A stretch of 64,000 nucleotides of DNA from Eonycteris spelaea (GCA_003508835.1 PUFA01000057.1:6274501-6338500); one strand, 5' to 3'. Positions 1 to 12,640 are shown, counted from the first letter of the stretch. Made by a program: numbers and translations. The notes: generated by a model not told the origin, from the sequence alone.

Positions 1-814
1 TCACTTTAGGGGGATGAGGCAGGGGGCACATTCCTGCCTCTGCTCACCCCTGGCCCTCAGCCCAGGGAGAGTGGGCAATCATCAGTGTGGACGACACCCA
101 GGGGCCTCACAGTGCTGTGAGGACTTTGCAGTGTGCTGGGATTTCCCTGAATGACCCACCTACAGACCTACATTAATCTTCCTTGCAGGGAGGCCTCACT
201 CTCCTTTAGCAGAACACTAAACATGCCAATTCCCCAAAAAGTGTTTTCTTTCTTTCAGGCAGGAAAATTAATGAGCTCCATCTTTGGCATGGATTAGAAA
301 ATTCCACTGTGAGGCTGGCAGGGCTTCCATGGCACCAGAACTTTAAAGAAACCCTACATTGAGAGCTGTGAGGGACAAAGGTAAGGCTGATTGGCCTGAT
401 TTTCATGCTCTCAGTTGGGAAAAGAAAGGAGGAAAAGAGATAGGAACAAAGCACCTGGCTGGGAGAGGTGTGTCCAGTCTGAGGGAGGTATTTTCCTGAG
501 CCCTTCTCAGAACCCTCCCTCTCTGTGGACAGCACAATGCCCTCCTTATTCCCTGTGTCCTCACCACACGGTGGCTGACTTGAAGCCTTACTCGGCACAG
601 CATCAGTGCAAATGTTTGGACCCGTGGCTGCCAGGCATGTCTTAAGCAAATTCCTTCAGCCACTGAGGTGGGTTCCCACTCTCAAAGGAGGTGTGTACAA
701 GCTGTATTTGCCTCACAGTCTCTTATTTTTGGAAAACAGTTGGCAGACTGAACTGAATAAATACAGCGTGTCTCCTAGTTATCAATCATATTTGTTCGTT
801 CATTCAATAAGTGA
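1..814. other. Left end of window, unassigned
   Basis: Several overlapping open frames on both strands, none with recognisable protein features; no repeat recognised. Confidence 0.35.
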
Positions 815-1170
815 TTTTTGAGCACCTAGTATGCTCTAGGGACTAGAGATACAGCAGTGAACACAACAGACATATACTTTCTACACAAGGACGCTTGGGG
901 TGGGAGGTGAACAGTCAGCATTAAACAAACAAAACAATTTCAGGTACTAATAACACAGAGTGATGAGACAGAAAATGATAGTGAGGACGAAGCTATTTTG
1001 GGATGTTTAGGTAAAGCCTCAAGTGACACTGGAACCAAAATCTGAATCACCTGAAGGAACCAGTTGAGGGAAGATGTGGGCACAATAGTCTTCTGGTCAG
1101 AGGGAATAACAGGTGCAAAGGCCCTGAGTCAGGAACATGTTTCACAATTTTAGGGAACTGAGTGAAAGCT
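815..1170 (-). repeat. L2 fragment
   Basis: Contains the L2 3'-region signature in reverse orientation: a 'gagcacctagtatgctctag' end, the 'gatacagcagtgaac' block, and 'aggtgcaaaggccctgag' further in. Moderately diverged. Confidence 0.65.
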
Positions 1171-1239
1171 GATGAAGAAATAAGGGATAAAGAAAGGCAG
1201 GGACCAGATTTATTATGAAAAACATCACCACCGACATTG

Positions 1240-1400
1240 CAGAGTGTATTATACAGTTTCCAGAGGGCTTCAAACACACACTATCTCAAGTCAATCCTCC
1301 CAACAACCCTATTATATAAATAAGGGACAGGCTCAAGAGGTAACTTCCTCAAGGTCACAAAACTAAGAAGTGGTAGGACAGGGACTCTGACCAAGGACTG
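1240..1400 (-). repeat. MIR SINE fragment
   Basis: Reverse-orientation MIR core: 'tcctcccaacaaccctatta', then a region of the 'ggtcacaaaactaagaagtgg' type. Confidence 0.6.
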
Positions 1401-1774
1401 CATTTGTACAACTCTAGAGGATGCTATCTATGCCTCAGGGGAGCCGTTTATGTCATCGCCTGGTTTGTGTAGTGCACAGCCTTGCCGCTGTATATAGTGA
1501 CCCTATGCCACCTTGGTCTAATCTCTCCAAATTTCTGTGCCTTTTCTGTGTTAGTGGCTGTTGAGAATACAAAGAATAAAGATATTATTTCAGCTCCTGG
1601 TGAGCACATGATGTGGTTAAAGAGAAACAATATATGAAAAAGTAGTGGATGATAAAAGACTGTATTGGTTTCCGGCAAAGAAATAATGGATGACTTAATA
1701 GGTATGTGAGATTTGAACCTGGCTTGAAGATTTAGATTGGTAGATGTACAGGAAAAAAAATCCGTAAGACTTTA

Positions 1775-1775
<1 letters not shown>

Positions 1776-1834
<59 letters not shown>
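1776..1834. repeat. (CA)n microsatellite, about 59 bp
   Basis: An uninterrupted CA dinucleotide run. It sits at the edge of old L1-like sequence; long perfect runs such as this are usually polymorphic. Confidence 0.95.
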
Positions 1835-1836
<2 letters not shown>

Positions 1837-1879
1837 GGTATGTTGCAGACCACCATAAATGCTTGCTTCCAGCAGATGT

Positions 1880-2760
1880 GATTTTTTAAAAAATGAACAT
1901 TTAATATTCTATTGTATAAAAAATAGAACCATAGAGGTAAAATTTTGGCAAATCTAAGAAGAGAAAAAAAATCCTCTATAATCTCATCCATGAAGCATAA
2001 CCACTTTTTGCAAATTAGTATATTTCCTTCTGGATTTTCCCCCTAAACAAGTAATATGTGTATGTGTGTGTATGTGTATGTATGTGAATGTATATATACA
2101 TAATATATGTCATATATGCACACACCACAAATACACACACTCACATACACTTATTTCTGTAGCCTCAGAGTAGTTTTGCCTGTTCAAGAACTTCACATAA
2201 ATGCAATCAAGTGTGTACTCTTTGTCTCTGGCCTCTATTGCTCAGAGTGTTTTTGAGCTTTATCATGTTATCATGGATGAACCAGTAGTTTGTTCCTTTT
2301 CATTGCTGACAAATATTCCATTATAAAAATATGTCAGAATTCATTTATTCATCCACCTGTTATTGAACATTACATTTGGGTTGTTTCTAGTTTGGAGAAT
2401 AAAGCATTCTTGTACAATTGCTGGAGATGTTCCCATTTCTCTTAGGTTAGCACCCAGGACTGGAATAAATGGGTCATAGAGTAAATCTGTATGTTTAACT
2501 TTATAGAAAACTATGAGACAATTTTCCAAAGTGTCGCACCATTTCTCAGGGTATGGGAATTCAGTTTACTCCACATCCTCACCAACACACAGTACTGTTG
2601 CTCTTTTTTATTCTAGCCATTCTTGTGAGTATGTGGTGGTTTTAATTTGCATTCCCTAATTATTAATAATGTTGAGCATTTTTCACAGACAAGTGTTTCC
2701 ATAGTTGTAATTATTTGTATTCTCTGCTTTTTTATTTACTTTTAATCTTACCATTCTTCT
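1880..2760 (-). mobile_element. Old L1 3' region, minus strand
   Basis: Reverse-oriented L1M-type sequence, including the 'aatattccattataaaaata', 'attcatttattcatccac' and 'tcctcaccaacac' blocks typical of the L1 ORF2 end and 3' UTR. A TG/TA-rich simple stretch lies at about 2040-2145. 2760-3020 may continue the same element in more decayed form. Confidence 0.65.
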
Positions 2761-4119
2761 CTGTTACCCTATAGTCTTCATGACTATTACATTACTGCCT
2801 CCTAGAATTCCAACAAGGAATTCTCTACAACTTGTTTAATCATTCCTCTGTTAGACATTTAAATTATTTCTAATTTTCCACAATTCTAAATAACACTGAA
2901 TTTAACACATAAGTGCATGGATTTCAAATATCTACTTAGAAATATCATTTGTAAACAATATTTTAGGTTATTTTCTTTAATCACAGATGTAAAATGATTG
3001 GGTCAAAGGCATTCTTCTGGCTTTGGGAGTATAAAATATGAGGTGGACATTAAGACCTCTATCTTCGAAGACACAAGCTTTTGTATCTCTTAGCTCTGTG
3101 CTGAGGTCTCAGAATCGGGCCTCTTTATGAATGTAATCCTTTTGTTTAGAGGCAAAGCTAATAGCTGTTTTGTAGCCAATTATCTTTTGAATCCTGAGTG
3201 ATGCTGAAAAGGTTAATTCTGTTATTGAGACAATGCTCCAGTACAATGGGCTCTGTTCCACTTCTAACCAAGTTGAAATGTGAGGAAGAATAACTCTGGG
3301 GTATCTTGTCCCCTAAGAATGATCTGCAAAAATGCCCAGCCAAACAACAATTGGATCCATTTAGTGGTATTTCCAGAATTTCTCTACATGAATGGTCAGA
3401 TAGAAGGGGAGTGGGAACTTCATTTGAGGGGTATTTTGATAGCATGTACAGTGTTGTCATTTGGATTGCATGTTTATAGGAAGGAACTCTAGGTGGACCG
3501 ATGATGATGATGGGGAGGCATACATGGGAGAAGTTGGGTGGGCTATAGCCCATTTGAAAGCAATGGAGGAAATGGATTAACCCTGCCATACTGCAGATGT
3601 AAGGCTGGGCATAGCCATGGTATGGAGCTGGGCAACTAGAAAATCATATTAATCCTATCAGACCAGCAGAGCCCTTATCAATGCCTCTCCAAGCATCCGA
3701 CAGCCTGCCAAACCTAAAAAGAGTCATTTTTATTTGGTGGCCAGGTCCATATTCCTATCGCAAGAGGAATTGCCCAGGGAGGTAGGAAGCAGGAGAAATT
3801 TGCATAGCAAATCAGTGCCTTGCTAGTACCACATTTATGCCTCCCTGTGTGGAAGAAAAGGCTTTGGGCCAGGTTGCCAGGCCCCTTTTCTCTGCTGGCC
3901 TCTGCCTGAGAGTATCAGCTGAGCTCCTGCATTTCCTCAAGGTGCCTTTGATGACACTCCAAAAAGCAACCAGTAAAACACGTCCATCTTCCCTGAGCCT
4001 TGACACTATCTGGAAGGTCCCCAAAATTCCTAGTGTACAAAGCCATGTTATATGTCTTTATCCCTCAAAATGTGAACTTATCAAGGAGAAAATCATTCTT
4101 TATTCGTGATATCTTAATT

Positions 4120-4550
4120 TGGGTTCTTCCAGAAATGGACCCTAAAATGAGATTCAAATGCAAGTCATTTGTTTAGGGAGTGATCCCAGGAAACCCCAGT
4201 AGGACAGTGGAGAAGGGAGCCAAGAGAGAGAGGGCAGCAAAGTAGTGTATGTTATCAAGCTGGTTACCACAGTGGGCAGCTAAGGCTTAGTCATGTAGGG
4301 ATCTCTGGGAGATGGTATAGGGCACACCTCTAAGTTACCACACTGAGTAGAAGAGAGCTAGGTTATTTATCCATCAACTGTTAACAATCATCAGTTAAGG
4401 ATGTTCCTGGGGAGACTTTGCTTCCTGGCCTTATATCTGCACTGCCTTCAGGTAGTGTGGGATCCAGCAGCTGGAGACAGTCCCCAAGCAAAGAGACACA
4501 GGTGCCAGCAGCGGGAAGTCAGACCACCTTTGTGCACTGAAGTGGTGAAG
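4120..4550 (+). repeat. Unnamed interspersed repeat, copy 1 (paired with 38560-38970)
   Basis: Shares an ordered series of blocks with 38560-38970: 'ccagtagg', 'gtgggca', 'tatttatc', and a shared end around 'gcactgaagtggt'. This is an old dispersed family I cannot name. Confidence 0.55.
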
Positions 4551-4767
4551 TGATAATATTAGCTGTGTCTCCCCAGTACAGCTCAGCACTGGCACTGAGC
4601 AGATCCTCAATAAAGCAGGTTGGTTGTACCCAGAGGGCTCAGCTAGCTTTAAGCCCCAAAGCTACAGCTCCTATTTGTTCTCCAGTGACCCTGAGTACTG
4701 ATATCAGCCAGCAGCACCATTTCAGGATCGAACCCAGGAGCCCAGTGCCCCTTACATTTTTGAGCAA

Positions 4768-4955
4768 TGGTACTCAAAGTGTGCCCCCTGAACTAGCAGC
4801 AGTATCATTACTGGGAACTTAGTAGAAATGCACACTCTTGGGACCTACCCCAGACCTACTGAATCAGGAAGTCTGGGGCTAAAGCTCAGGAAATCTGTAT
4901 TTTAACAACCCCTCCAGGCGATTTGAATGTACCTTAAAGTTTGAAAACACTATTT
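4768..4955 (+). mobile_element. MER5A-like hAT-Charlie MITE
   Basis: Near-complete copy of about 185 bp, including the 'ccccagacctactgaatcag' core and the 'taaagtttgaaaacact' terminal inverted repeat. Confidence 0.8.
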
Positions 4956-5677
4956 TAGACTCTAAAATTTAGGACAGTCTCCACAGCAAGCCCATTTGCT
5001 CTCTGGTTAGAATGCTTCCCAATTCCAACCTGAAGCGCCAGAGCAAAAGGGGAATGGAGCCTTTAGAAACCTTTTAGACTTTGGCCCTTTTTGTGAGTTT
5101 TTCTTTTCTTTTGGGTTTATTAAATATGCCATACCTACCTAATTATCAACGACTTCCACAGGCAAGCAGCACAGGTGTGTATGTATACTATGGCAGATAA
5201 CCTGAAAGACATCTGTGTTGGATTTGACTAAAGAGACAGGGGGCGGGGGAGATTTCCATTCCTGTTTGTTTTCCTGAGCTAATATTTAAATTCTTTTCGT
5301 TGCCTTCTGAACACACCAGGTGAGCAATAGGGGGAAAGTCAGGGGTCTGCCCTAGACTTTTAAATTAATCATTAAAAAAAATGTGCAAAGGGAATGGTTA
5401 AGGGTTGGGGATAACCCCTCAGTCAATTTGTGTAAGAAAACTATGTGAAAGATTAGCTTAGTTTAATGCATTGACCCAGGCCAGGCGAGGGTAGGAACAC
5501 ATGGCATTGGGGTGCTTTCTCCTAGCTGACAGTCTCTAACAGAGTAGACACCCCTTATTGTTTCTCCAGCAGTGCCAGCCCAGAATCGCACCCAGATGTG
5601 TTCATTTGTTCAGGAGATGATCCCTGTCCCCTAACACCAGCGGTGACAGTAGGCCTGGTGGGGGCCACCCAGTTGTG

Positions 5678-5828
5678 TGACATCACAATGTAGTCTATTC
5701 AGGATCTTGGGACTGACTTGCCTCTGGGCCCAAGATATAAACTTACCTTCCAAGGGCTGGCCTACACTTACAGGGCCACAACAAACGAGACTAGCAGACC
5801 TGTGGCACCAGCCTACCAGGCACTCTTG
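5678..5828 (+). promoter_or_regulatory. Candidate TATA promoter and first non-coding exon, possibly BANF2
   Basis: A CRE-like octamer TGACATCA (5678-5685) lies about 50 bp upstream of an ATATAAA box (5735-5741). About 88 bp after the box is a near-consensus donor, CTTG|GTGAGT, at 5829. A transcript starting about 25-30 bp after the box would give a first exon of roughly 60 nt (about 5765-5828) spliced at that donor. The segment is outside any repeat I recognise. BANF2 has 5' non-coding exons far upstream of its start codon and is testis-enriched, and CRE-like sites are common in male germ-cell promoters, so this is a plausible BANF2 start 24 kb upstream. No transcript evidence is available here. 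Confidence 0.3.
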
Positions 5829-7039
5829 GTGAGTATTCAGACTTCCTAAGACCTATGGAAAGAAATACAGCCAGTCGTGGGCTGGCCTAGCACTTTGGGG
5901 TCTCGTACTCACAACACCATTATCCATTCTGGGGCCAGGAATATGCTGGGATAAGCCCAGAGCCCTTCCTGGGAAAGCTGACTCACCTGATGCAGGCACC
6001 TCTTTTCCAACCTGTTTCTGCAGAGCTACTGGCTATAGGAGGTGATATTCTAATCACTTCCAAGGCTCAGATTCCCACCTACCCAGCTCCCTGGACAAAG
6101 GTCAACTGACAGAGGCTTGGGGCAAGGAGGCCAGGCTCTCAGATGGGAAATCCACTGGAGCATCACTCCAGGTCCCAGCTAAGGTCACACCAACCCAGTG
6201 AAGCTCCTCTCAGCAGTGTGAGCCAGTGTAGCTTTGTGGTGGCACAGGAATGCAGAAACTACCCCCCTCCCCTCCGAAAATGTACATGGCAGCCCCTCCT
6301 CTCTGCACACTTTGTTCTCTCTGGCTATTTTAAAATACAAATCCCCATGGCCCCTCAGTGTATCAAATCTCTTCTTTCTTTTTAGGGATAGTAAGGGAGG
6401 TTTAAGACCATGCTGGGAAGTGGGCAAATGAAATAGAACACTGAAGAGTAGGCAGAATGGAAGAGGGTGGGGGAATGGGGTAGGGCAGAAAGCCATCTCT
6501 CTGACAGGACCTGAGTCTTCCTGGCTGGGCCACCAGCAGTTGGTTGAGGGTGGTCTGAGGGCCACAGCCCTCTATAGCCAATAGCAGAGACTGGGGTCAA
6601 TGTACCGAGAGGTAGAGCCAGCCTTCCCTGTTATTGCGTACTCCCACAGCCTGTTTATACATTGGCTTCTTGCATCTAGGTAGGCCATTAGCCACCTGTG
6701 AAAACCAACAGTTCTGCGCAGTCATAGCACACCTTGCACATAGGGATGGTTTTTCAGGGGCCCCTGATTTTGAGCAATTCCTGAACTCCTGGCTTTATCT
6801 GAGTGTTTAAGGCAGGAGGCAAGGTGGATGGTGGGAGAAATCTACCCTGAGGCTGTGTCATCCTCTTTGGTCTTATTGATGGCTTACTGACTTCTACTTC
6901 ACACATGAGAGTTTCCCAAGCCTGCTGAGAACATAGCTCCATTCCAGGCCCCACTAGAACAAAAGAGCAGTCTAGGGACCAGAGTTAGAGGGGCCCATGA
7001 TCCCCGTTCCTATGCTAGCCCTTGTCTGGAGAGGATGGA

Positions 7040-7150
7040 GGAAATAAACACCTGTCAGGCACCTACTATGTGTCAGTCCAGCCACCTATGTTATTGTTCT
7101 TAATTCTTATCACCAGGAAGGAGAAACAGGTATCTCGTGCTCATTGATAG
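7040..7150 (-). repeat. MIR SINE fragment
   Basis: 'caggcacctactatgtgtc' followed by the weakly preserved interior of a reverse MIR. Confidence 0.45.
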
Positions 7151-7749
7151 GTATAGAAACAGAAATATGTTCTGTGCTGGGTGCCATGTTTTAAGAAGGA
7201 CGTTAACCTTGAATTTATATACACTCCACATAGATATGAGTGTCCCCAATATTAGAGTACTTTGAAAACAGACAGGGCTGCTTTGTGAGTCAGTGTGATT
7301 GAGCCTGTGGAAGGGTCCAGGCAAGCCAGGTGACTTTCATCAACAGGGCCGGAACAAGATTCTTTGATCAATTAAGAGGTGGACCAAAAGATCTTTCAAG
7401 GTCCTTACAAATCTCAGATTGCAGGATTGAAGTCTTGATACTTTGCTAATTCTCCATGTTTAAACCTAAATGGGTCAGGCCTTCCAGGGTGTCTGCAAAC
7501 TTTGTTAGAAGAAGAGAGCTGGAAGAAACTATAGATCAGCTCTGTGGACCCGTTGGGCCCGAGGTCAGAACCAAGAGGCCAGGCTAGTTATGGGGGTGGT
7601 CCAAGGCCCCAGAGCCAATTTGCAGAATGAATATTTGTTGAATGAATGAATAAAGGAGTGACAGCCAAGGATTGGAATCAGCCTGAATGCTAATCGAACA
7701 TCCATTAACCCACCTCTCCTCCTCTTCCAAGACTCTTTCCTATCAAGAT

Positions 7750-7970
7750 TATGATTTGGCCAACATTTACTGAGCACCTACTGAATGCCAAGTGTATTCA
7801 CAGAGATTATTTCATGATTATTTCATGTAATCAGCCTCAACCCATCAGGTTGATGTCATTGTTCCCATTTCTCAGATGAGCATGGGTAAGTAACTGCCCC
7901 AGAGGTTAGGGAACTTGTGGAGATGTCACAAACACTAAAGTAACAATGCAGGTCTGGCTAACTCCAAAGA
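7750..7970 (-). repeat. MIR SINE
   Basis: Reverse MIR with 'tttactgagcacctactga', 'cccatttctcagatgag' and 'gtaagtaactgcccc' blocks. Confidence 0.6.
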
Positions 7971-8599
7971 GCATGCATCTCCACAGGTGGCCTCCCAGCT
8001 TGTACAAGAAAGCAATTTGCTATTTATCTTTCCTAAAGACTAACTGCAGGTGACCCACCTGGTTCCTCAGAAGCTATTATTTTGCCCCTCCTCAACTTTG
8101 TCCTGGCTGATGTCAGGCTCCCTGTGGACCAGCCTGGTACATTGCCCATGTCTCTCACCCTAACGGGACAAGATGGAATGACTGTCTCCACACCAACAGA
8201 TGTTATGCTCCAAGGAAGAAAATACGCTAATGGAAATCAACTTTGGCTAAATGTAGCAATTTCCCTTTTGTGTGTGGCCCTGAAATAGTAGCCATGCTCT
8301 GTTCTTTTTTCACGTCAGGGAGCCCCAAATTGGCAGTGTAAATGAGGTTGCAAAGAAGTCAGTTAAACAGGCCTCTTTGCTGTCAGTTACCATAGATGAG
8401 GCCTTGAATATGCCCTCTGGGTAAAACCCTGCCTGGTTCAGCTGCTCATGGACTTGGCATCTCCCCGTGGATAATTTGGACCACTGTTGGGCTGGAAGAA
8501 CCTCATTTAAATCTGGGGAAAACTAGGACTTCAAGGGTTTTAATGAAGTATCAGGGCCAAGAGTATATGTTTTGACCTTGAACCCTGGCTTACTTCTTA

Positions 8600-8830
8600 T
8601 TTGTTCCATAGCCAGCACTGGTCAATAGAACATTCTGCATTGACGGTAATGTTCTCATCTGTACTGTCCCATATGGTAGCCATGAGCTACATGTGGCTGT
8701 TGAGCACTTGAAATCTGGCTAGTAGGACTGAGGAACTGAATTTTCAATTATACTTCATTTTAATGTAAGTTTACTTCATTTTAACGTTAAGTTTGAGTTT
8801 AATGTAAAACAGGTCTGTGTAGCTAATGGT
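8600..8830 (+). mobile_element. hAT-type DNA transposon fossil
   Basis: Matches the mammalian MITE-like repeat with 'ggtagccatgagctacatgt', 'gttgagcacttgaaat' and an AT-rich centre. I do not recall the exact family name. Confidence 0.55.
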
Positions 8831-8859
8831 TGCTAAACTGGATAGTTCAGTTGTAGCCC

Positions 8860-9115
8860 TGCTGACTTTTGTGATTTCATCTCTTGACCTCGCCCTCAAA
8901 CCCCCAGCTTTCCCCCTTCTCTCTACAGGGCTTTGGTGCTTGCTGTTCCCTCTGCTGGCATCATCTTTTTCTCTGATCTTTTTACAGTTTGCCTCTGTTC
9001 AACATCAGAGCCCGAAATCAAGTGTGTCCCCTTGGAGAGAACCTCCCTGTGTTGTCTAATAGCATCACTGTCCCCATCCCCACTCCAAATTGCTGTTTAT
9101 ATCTTTGAAATTGCG
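8860..9115 (+). repeat. L2 fragment, left part, interrupted by an MLT1 LTR
   Basis: Text of the L2 3'-region type ('ctctgctggcatc', 'cccatccccactcc') stops where the MLT1-type LTR begins and appears to resume at 9508. Confidence 0.5.
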
Positions 9116-9505
9116 TGTCTTAGTTTGGCTGCTATCACAAAGTACCATCAACTGGGTGGCTTATAAACAACAGAAATTTATTTCTCACAGTTCTGGAGGC
9201 TGCAAGTTTGAGATCAGGGGGTCAGCATGGTCAGGTTCTGGCAAGGATTCGCTTCCAAGTTGCAGTCATTTTCTCATCATCCTCACTTGGAGGAGAGAGA
9301 GAGAGAGAAGATGGGTGGGGAGAGAACACAAGCAAGCTAGGGAGCATGAGAACTCCCTGGAGTCCCTTTTATAAGGGCATTAATCCTATTCGTGAGGATT
9401 CCACTCTAATCACCTCCCAAGTGCCCCACCTCCTATACCATCACATTGAGGGTTAGGATTTCAACATATGAATTTGAGGGGGACACGAACATTCAGTCCA
9501 TTGCA
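9116..9505 (-). mobile_element. MLT1-type (ERVL-MaLR) solitary LTR
   Basis: Reverse complement of an MLT1A-like LTR: starts 'tgtcttagtttggctgct', passes through 'aaacaacagaaatttatttc' and ends 'cattcagtccattgca'. It is about 390 bp, roughly full length. No internal retroviral sequence accompanies it. Confidence 0.85.
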
Positions 9506-9507
9506 TC

Positions 9508-9690
9508 GTGTTTGTGTTTTCCTGTTTATTGCTGTCTCCCTGGATAAGAACTTCCAGTCCACAAGAGCAGGGGCTCTGTCTGTCCTTGTCACCACTTCAT
9601 CCTTGGCCTGGAATGGTGCCTGGAACAGTACCTGGTAGGTGGAAAGGGCTCAGCACAGTGTCTGAAGTGAATGAATACTCTGCAGATGAC
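9508..9690 (+). repeat. L2 3' end, right part
   Basis: 'cctgtttattgctgtctccc' through 'cctggaacagtacctggtag' and a 'gaatgaatac' tail is the L2 3' terminus. It probably joins 8860-9115 across the inserted LTR. Confidence 0.6.
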
Positions 9691-9739
9691 CTGATTCCAT
9701 TCCTCAGCCTCCTCCTTTCATGAGGAGGAAAGACAGTCA

Positions 9740-10205
9740 ATACCGCAATAATCTTTTGCTGTGCAACAAAATAGCCCCAAAACTTAGTGTCTTAAAACAT
9801 CAGTAATTAATTATGTCTCCTGATTCTATGGGTCAGAAATTTGGGCAGGGCTCAGCTCTATAGGACTTAGATGAGGGTCACTTAGTCATTGCTTTCGGCT
9901 AGAGACTGGGGTAGACTAGATGGCCTGAGAAGGCCTCTTTCAGTAAGATGGACACAGGTCCTTCACGCAGTCTCAGGGTAGTTGAACTTTCTATATGACA
10001 CCTGGCTTCTGAGAGAGGAGGCAGAGGTGTCAGGCCTCTTGAAGCCAGGCACAGCACTGGCACCACCACTTACACACTCTGTTGGTCGAAGCAAATCACA
10101 AGAGGAAGACAAAGGGGAGTGGAAATTGCCCATCCCTTTATAGGTGGGGCAGTGGTGCATACAGGGAGGAAGGAACTGGTGGTGGCCACCTTTGCACAGC
10201 ACCAT
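9740..10205 (-). mobile_element. MaLR-type LTR, minus strand
   Basis: Starts with the reverse-complement LTR end 'gctgtgcaacaaaatagccc' then 'aaaacttagtgtcttaaaac' and runs to a region ending near 'aaggcaccaccacttacac'-like sequence. The exact subfamily is uncertain; a non-LTR origin is not excluded. Confidence 0.45.
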
Positions 10206-10380
10206 AACCGTATAGTGGTGCTTTTCAGACTGGAATGTCCACACAAGCCACCTGGAATCTTGTTACTGTGCAGATCCTGATTCGACAGGTCTTGGGTGTG
10301 GCCTGAGATTTTTCATTTCTAATAAACTCCCAGGGATGCCAAGACTGCGGGTCCACAACCACACTCAGAGTAGCAAGGCT
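10206..10380. mobile_element. MER5-like hAT MITE, diverged
   Basis: 'gcttttcagactggaatg', 'agccacctggaatcttgtta' and 'cagatcctgattcgacagg' follow the MER5A/B order; more diverged than the other copies. Confidence 0.5.
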
Positions 10381-11990
10381 GGATTAGGGTATGTGGTCAG
10401 AGCTGAACCTGTGTTTAGGTTGGCCTAACAGTGCCCCAAATACCACCATGGGTACATCACTTCACTGGGTTAAGCTTTGGCCCACACCATGCCATAGGGA
10501 GCCACCTACTCCATCTCCCGAAATTCTTCCTATTTTTTTTTCCCTTACCAAGCTCTACAGCCTCTTCCTTCTCTAATTGAACATTTGGTGCCCACCATCC
10601 CCCTTGTAAAATTGATGGAGTGGTGATTAGAAATCAAGCAGAATTAGAAATCAAACTCAAACTGGTTTAAAAGAAAAAGACCGATGAGCCATGGCTTTAG
10701 GACTGGCTGGATTCAGGCCCTCAATGATGTTGTCAAAAAGCTATTTATCACCAACTTCAGCTATGCTTTCCTCCAGGATATCTCTGGGATGCTCTCCCCA
10801 GGAAGAAGAGATGAACCCCTGCTTTGCAACCACAGCAAAATGAAGGACAATTCCTTTCCTAATTTTTCCAGCAAAAGTACCCAATTTCTCTCTGCTTGGC
10901 TCAACTAGAGTCACATGAAAGCCAAGAAACCACCTCAGTTGGCCACAACAGCAGATGTTTTGTGATGGCTGGGCAACCTTATCCATCCTAGGAGGCCCAT
11001 AGCCAGGCCTCCAGTCCCCCAGCACAGATTCAGAGGTGTCCTTGAGCTCAAAAGAATCTTAGTACCAGAAGAGACTTGAAAATTAGCCAAGGCTTGGTCC
11101 ACTGAACACTAGCCCAAGGGTTGTAACCTATGTTACTTGAAAGGCTGTGTGGTCCAAGAAACTCAGAAGACAGTGGGTTAGGCCAAGTCAATAGTTCCCT
11201 CTCTATGCATACCTTCTCAGGGCCTTGAATAAGCTGTGAAACACTGTGAATCTCCAAGACTTGGGGGAAGAGTAGAGGCTATTGTTCTGTTGACCACACT
11301 TTGGGTAATTATTAACCTAACTCCATCCCACTGAAAAAGGAAAAGTGAATTAGGCAAGGTCATGCAACTAGTTAGTATCCAGCTGATCTCCAACTGCTGT
11401 GACAGCAAGGTGTCTGATGTGGCATAGAAGCATCAATTTGTACCTTAGAACAGCTCTGTCCCCAGCACTGGTTGTTTCCCTTCCCTCTAGAGGGTATTTA
11501 TTCTCCTTTCTCACACATCCCCACACATCTCATAGGCTTCCATGGCACAGCCTCTGTGAGGGTTACACGTCTGTGTGTGGGACGTGTCCCTCTCTGCTGC
11601 AGACCTGAGGGGAACTATTGAAACCAGAAACTAGAGGGTTTGGACTTAGGAGCACACAGCCACTTGATTTTCAAGATGACAACACTGATGAGGCAGAAGA
11701 GGCTCGAAGCTCGGCCAAGCGTGGATAGTCAGCAGCAGCTGGGGCCCTGAGAGTGCCAGGAAAGCCAACCAGAGGGGAAATCTTGTTCCTGGAGCCAGGC
11801 GTGCTCTTTAAATCCAGGCAGAGATTGTGCGTCAGGGCTGTGGCTTGCTGATGCCAGGTAAAGTTATAACAACATTGTTTTTGAGAACCTTTCTGGTCAG
11901 AGCACTTCATATACACTCCTAAGCCACTTAATGACCCACATTTATAAAGAAGAGAAAGTGAACATTGGTTAGCTGGCAGAATTCACAAAT
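10381..11990. other. No gene or clear repeat recognised
   Basis: Unique-looking sequence with only short open frames on both strands and no convincing exon, RNA gene or repeat family. Confidence 0.5.
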
Positions 11991-11999
11991 ATTAGCTAA

Positions 12000-12200
12000 A
12001 CATGAAGGGTACAAACTCTTCTCCTTGCCAAGTGCACAATCTTGGATGTGTTATTAAACTCCGTAAGCCTCAGTTTCTTCATCTATTAAATGAAACTAAA
12101 ATGAGTTCCTGCCTCACAGCTTTGTTGTGAGGATTAGATAAGCTAACATCTGTGAAATAGCAACATGCCTAGTCCATCCATAGTAAAAACTCTTTACCAG
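12000..12200 (+). repeat. MIR SINE
   Basis: Forward MIR with 'gcctcagtttcttcatctat', 'ttgttgtgaggattag' and the downstream 'tgcctagt' block. Confidence 0.7.
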
Positions 12201-12640
12201 GTGGCTAGAATGGAGAGGTGGAATGAAGTTTGGATTCTCAGATAGTAAGGGGCAAAGCCAAGATCAAACAGGCCTAGCCAATCTCCTGTCTTGGCTCCTT
12301 CCTACCCCTGCACTGTCACTCAGAAGCAGCATTCATGAGCAGAGAGTACACAGAAAGGTGCAAATGACTTTTCCAAATCTTCCTCTGTATAAGAGGAGGG
12401 GTGGCACATGTGTTTCTTAGGTCACTTCTAGATGACTCTATCCAAAGGCTAGACAGAGAAGTAGATGTTGTGAGCAGGGTGGGTGAGCATACCTGACTTC
12501 TCAAAGCAGAGTCAGTGCCAAGCGTGACATGGGTGGGCATCACTCAAGGCCACCCAGAGGAAAGAGACTGCAGACCATACCCTGGCATTTTCAGCCAGGT
12601 TTGCATGCATTGGAAGTCATGTCTTCAGCAGCAGGTGCTG

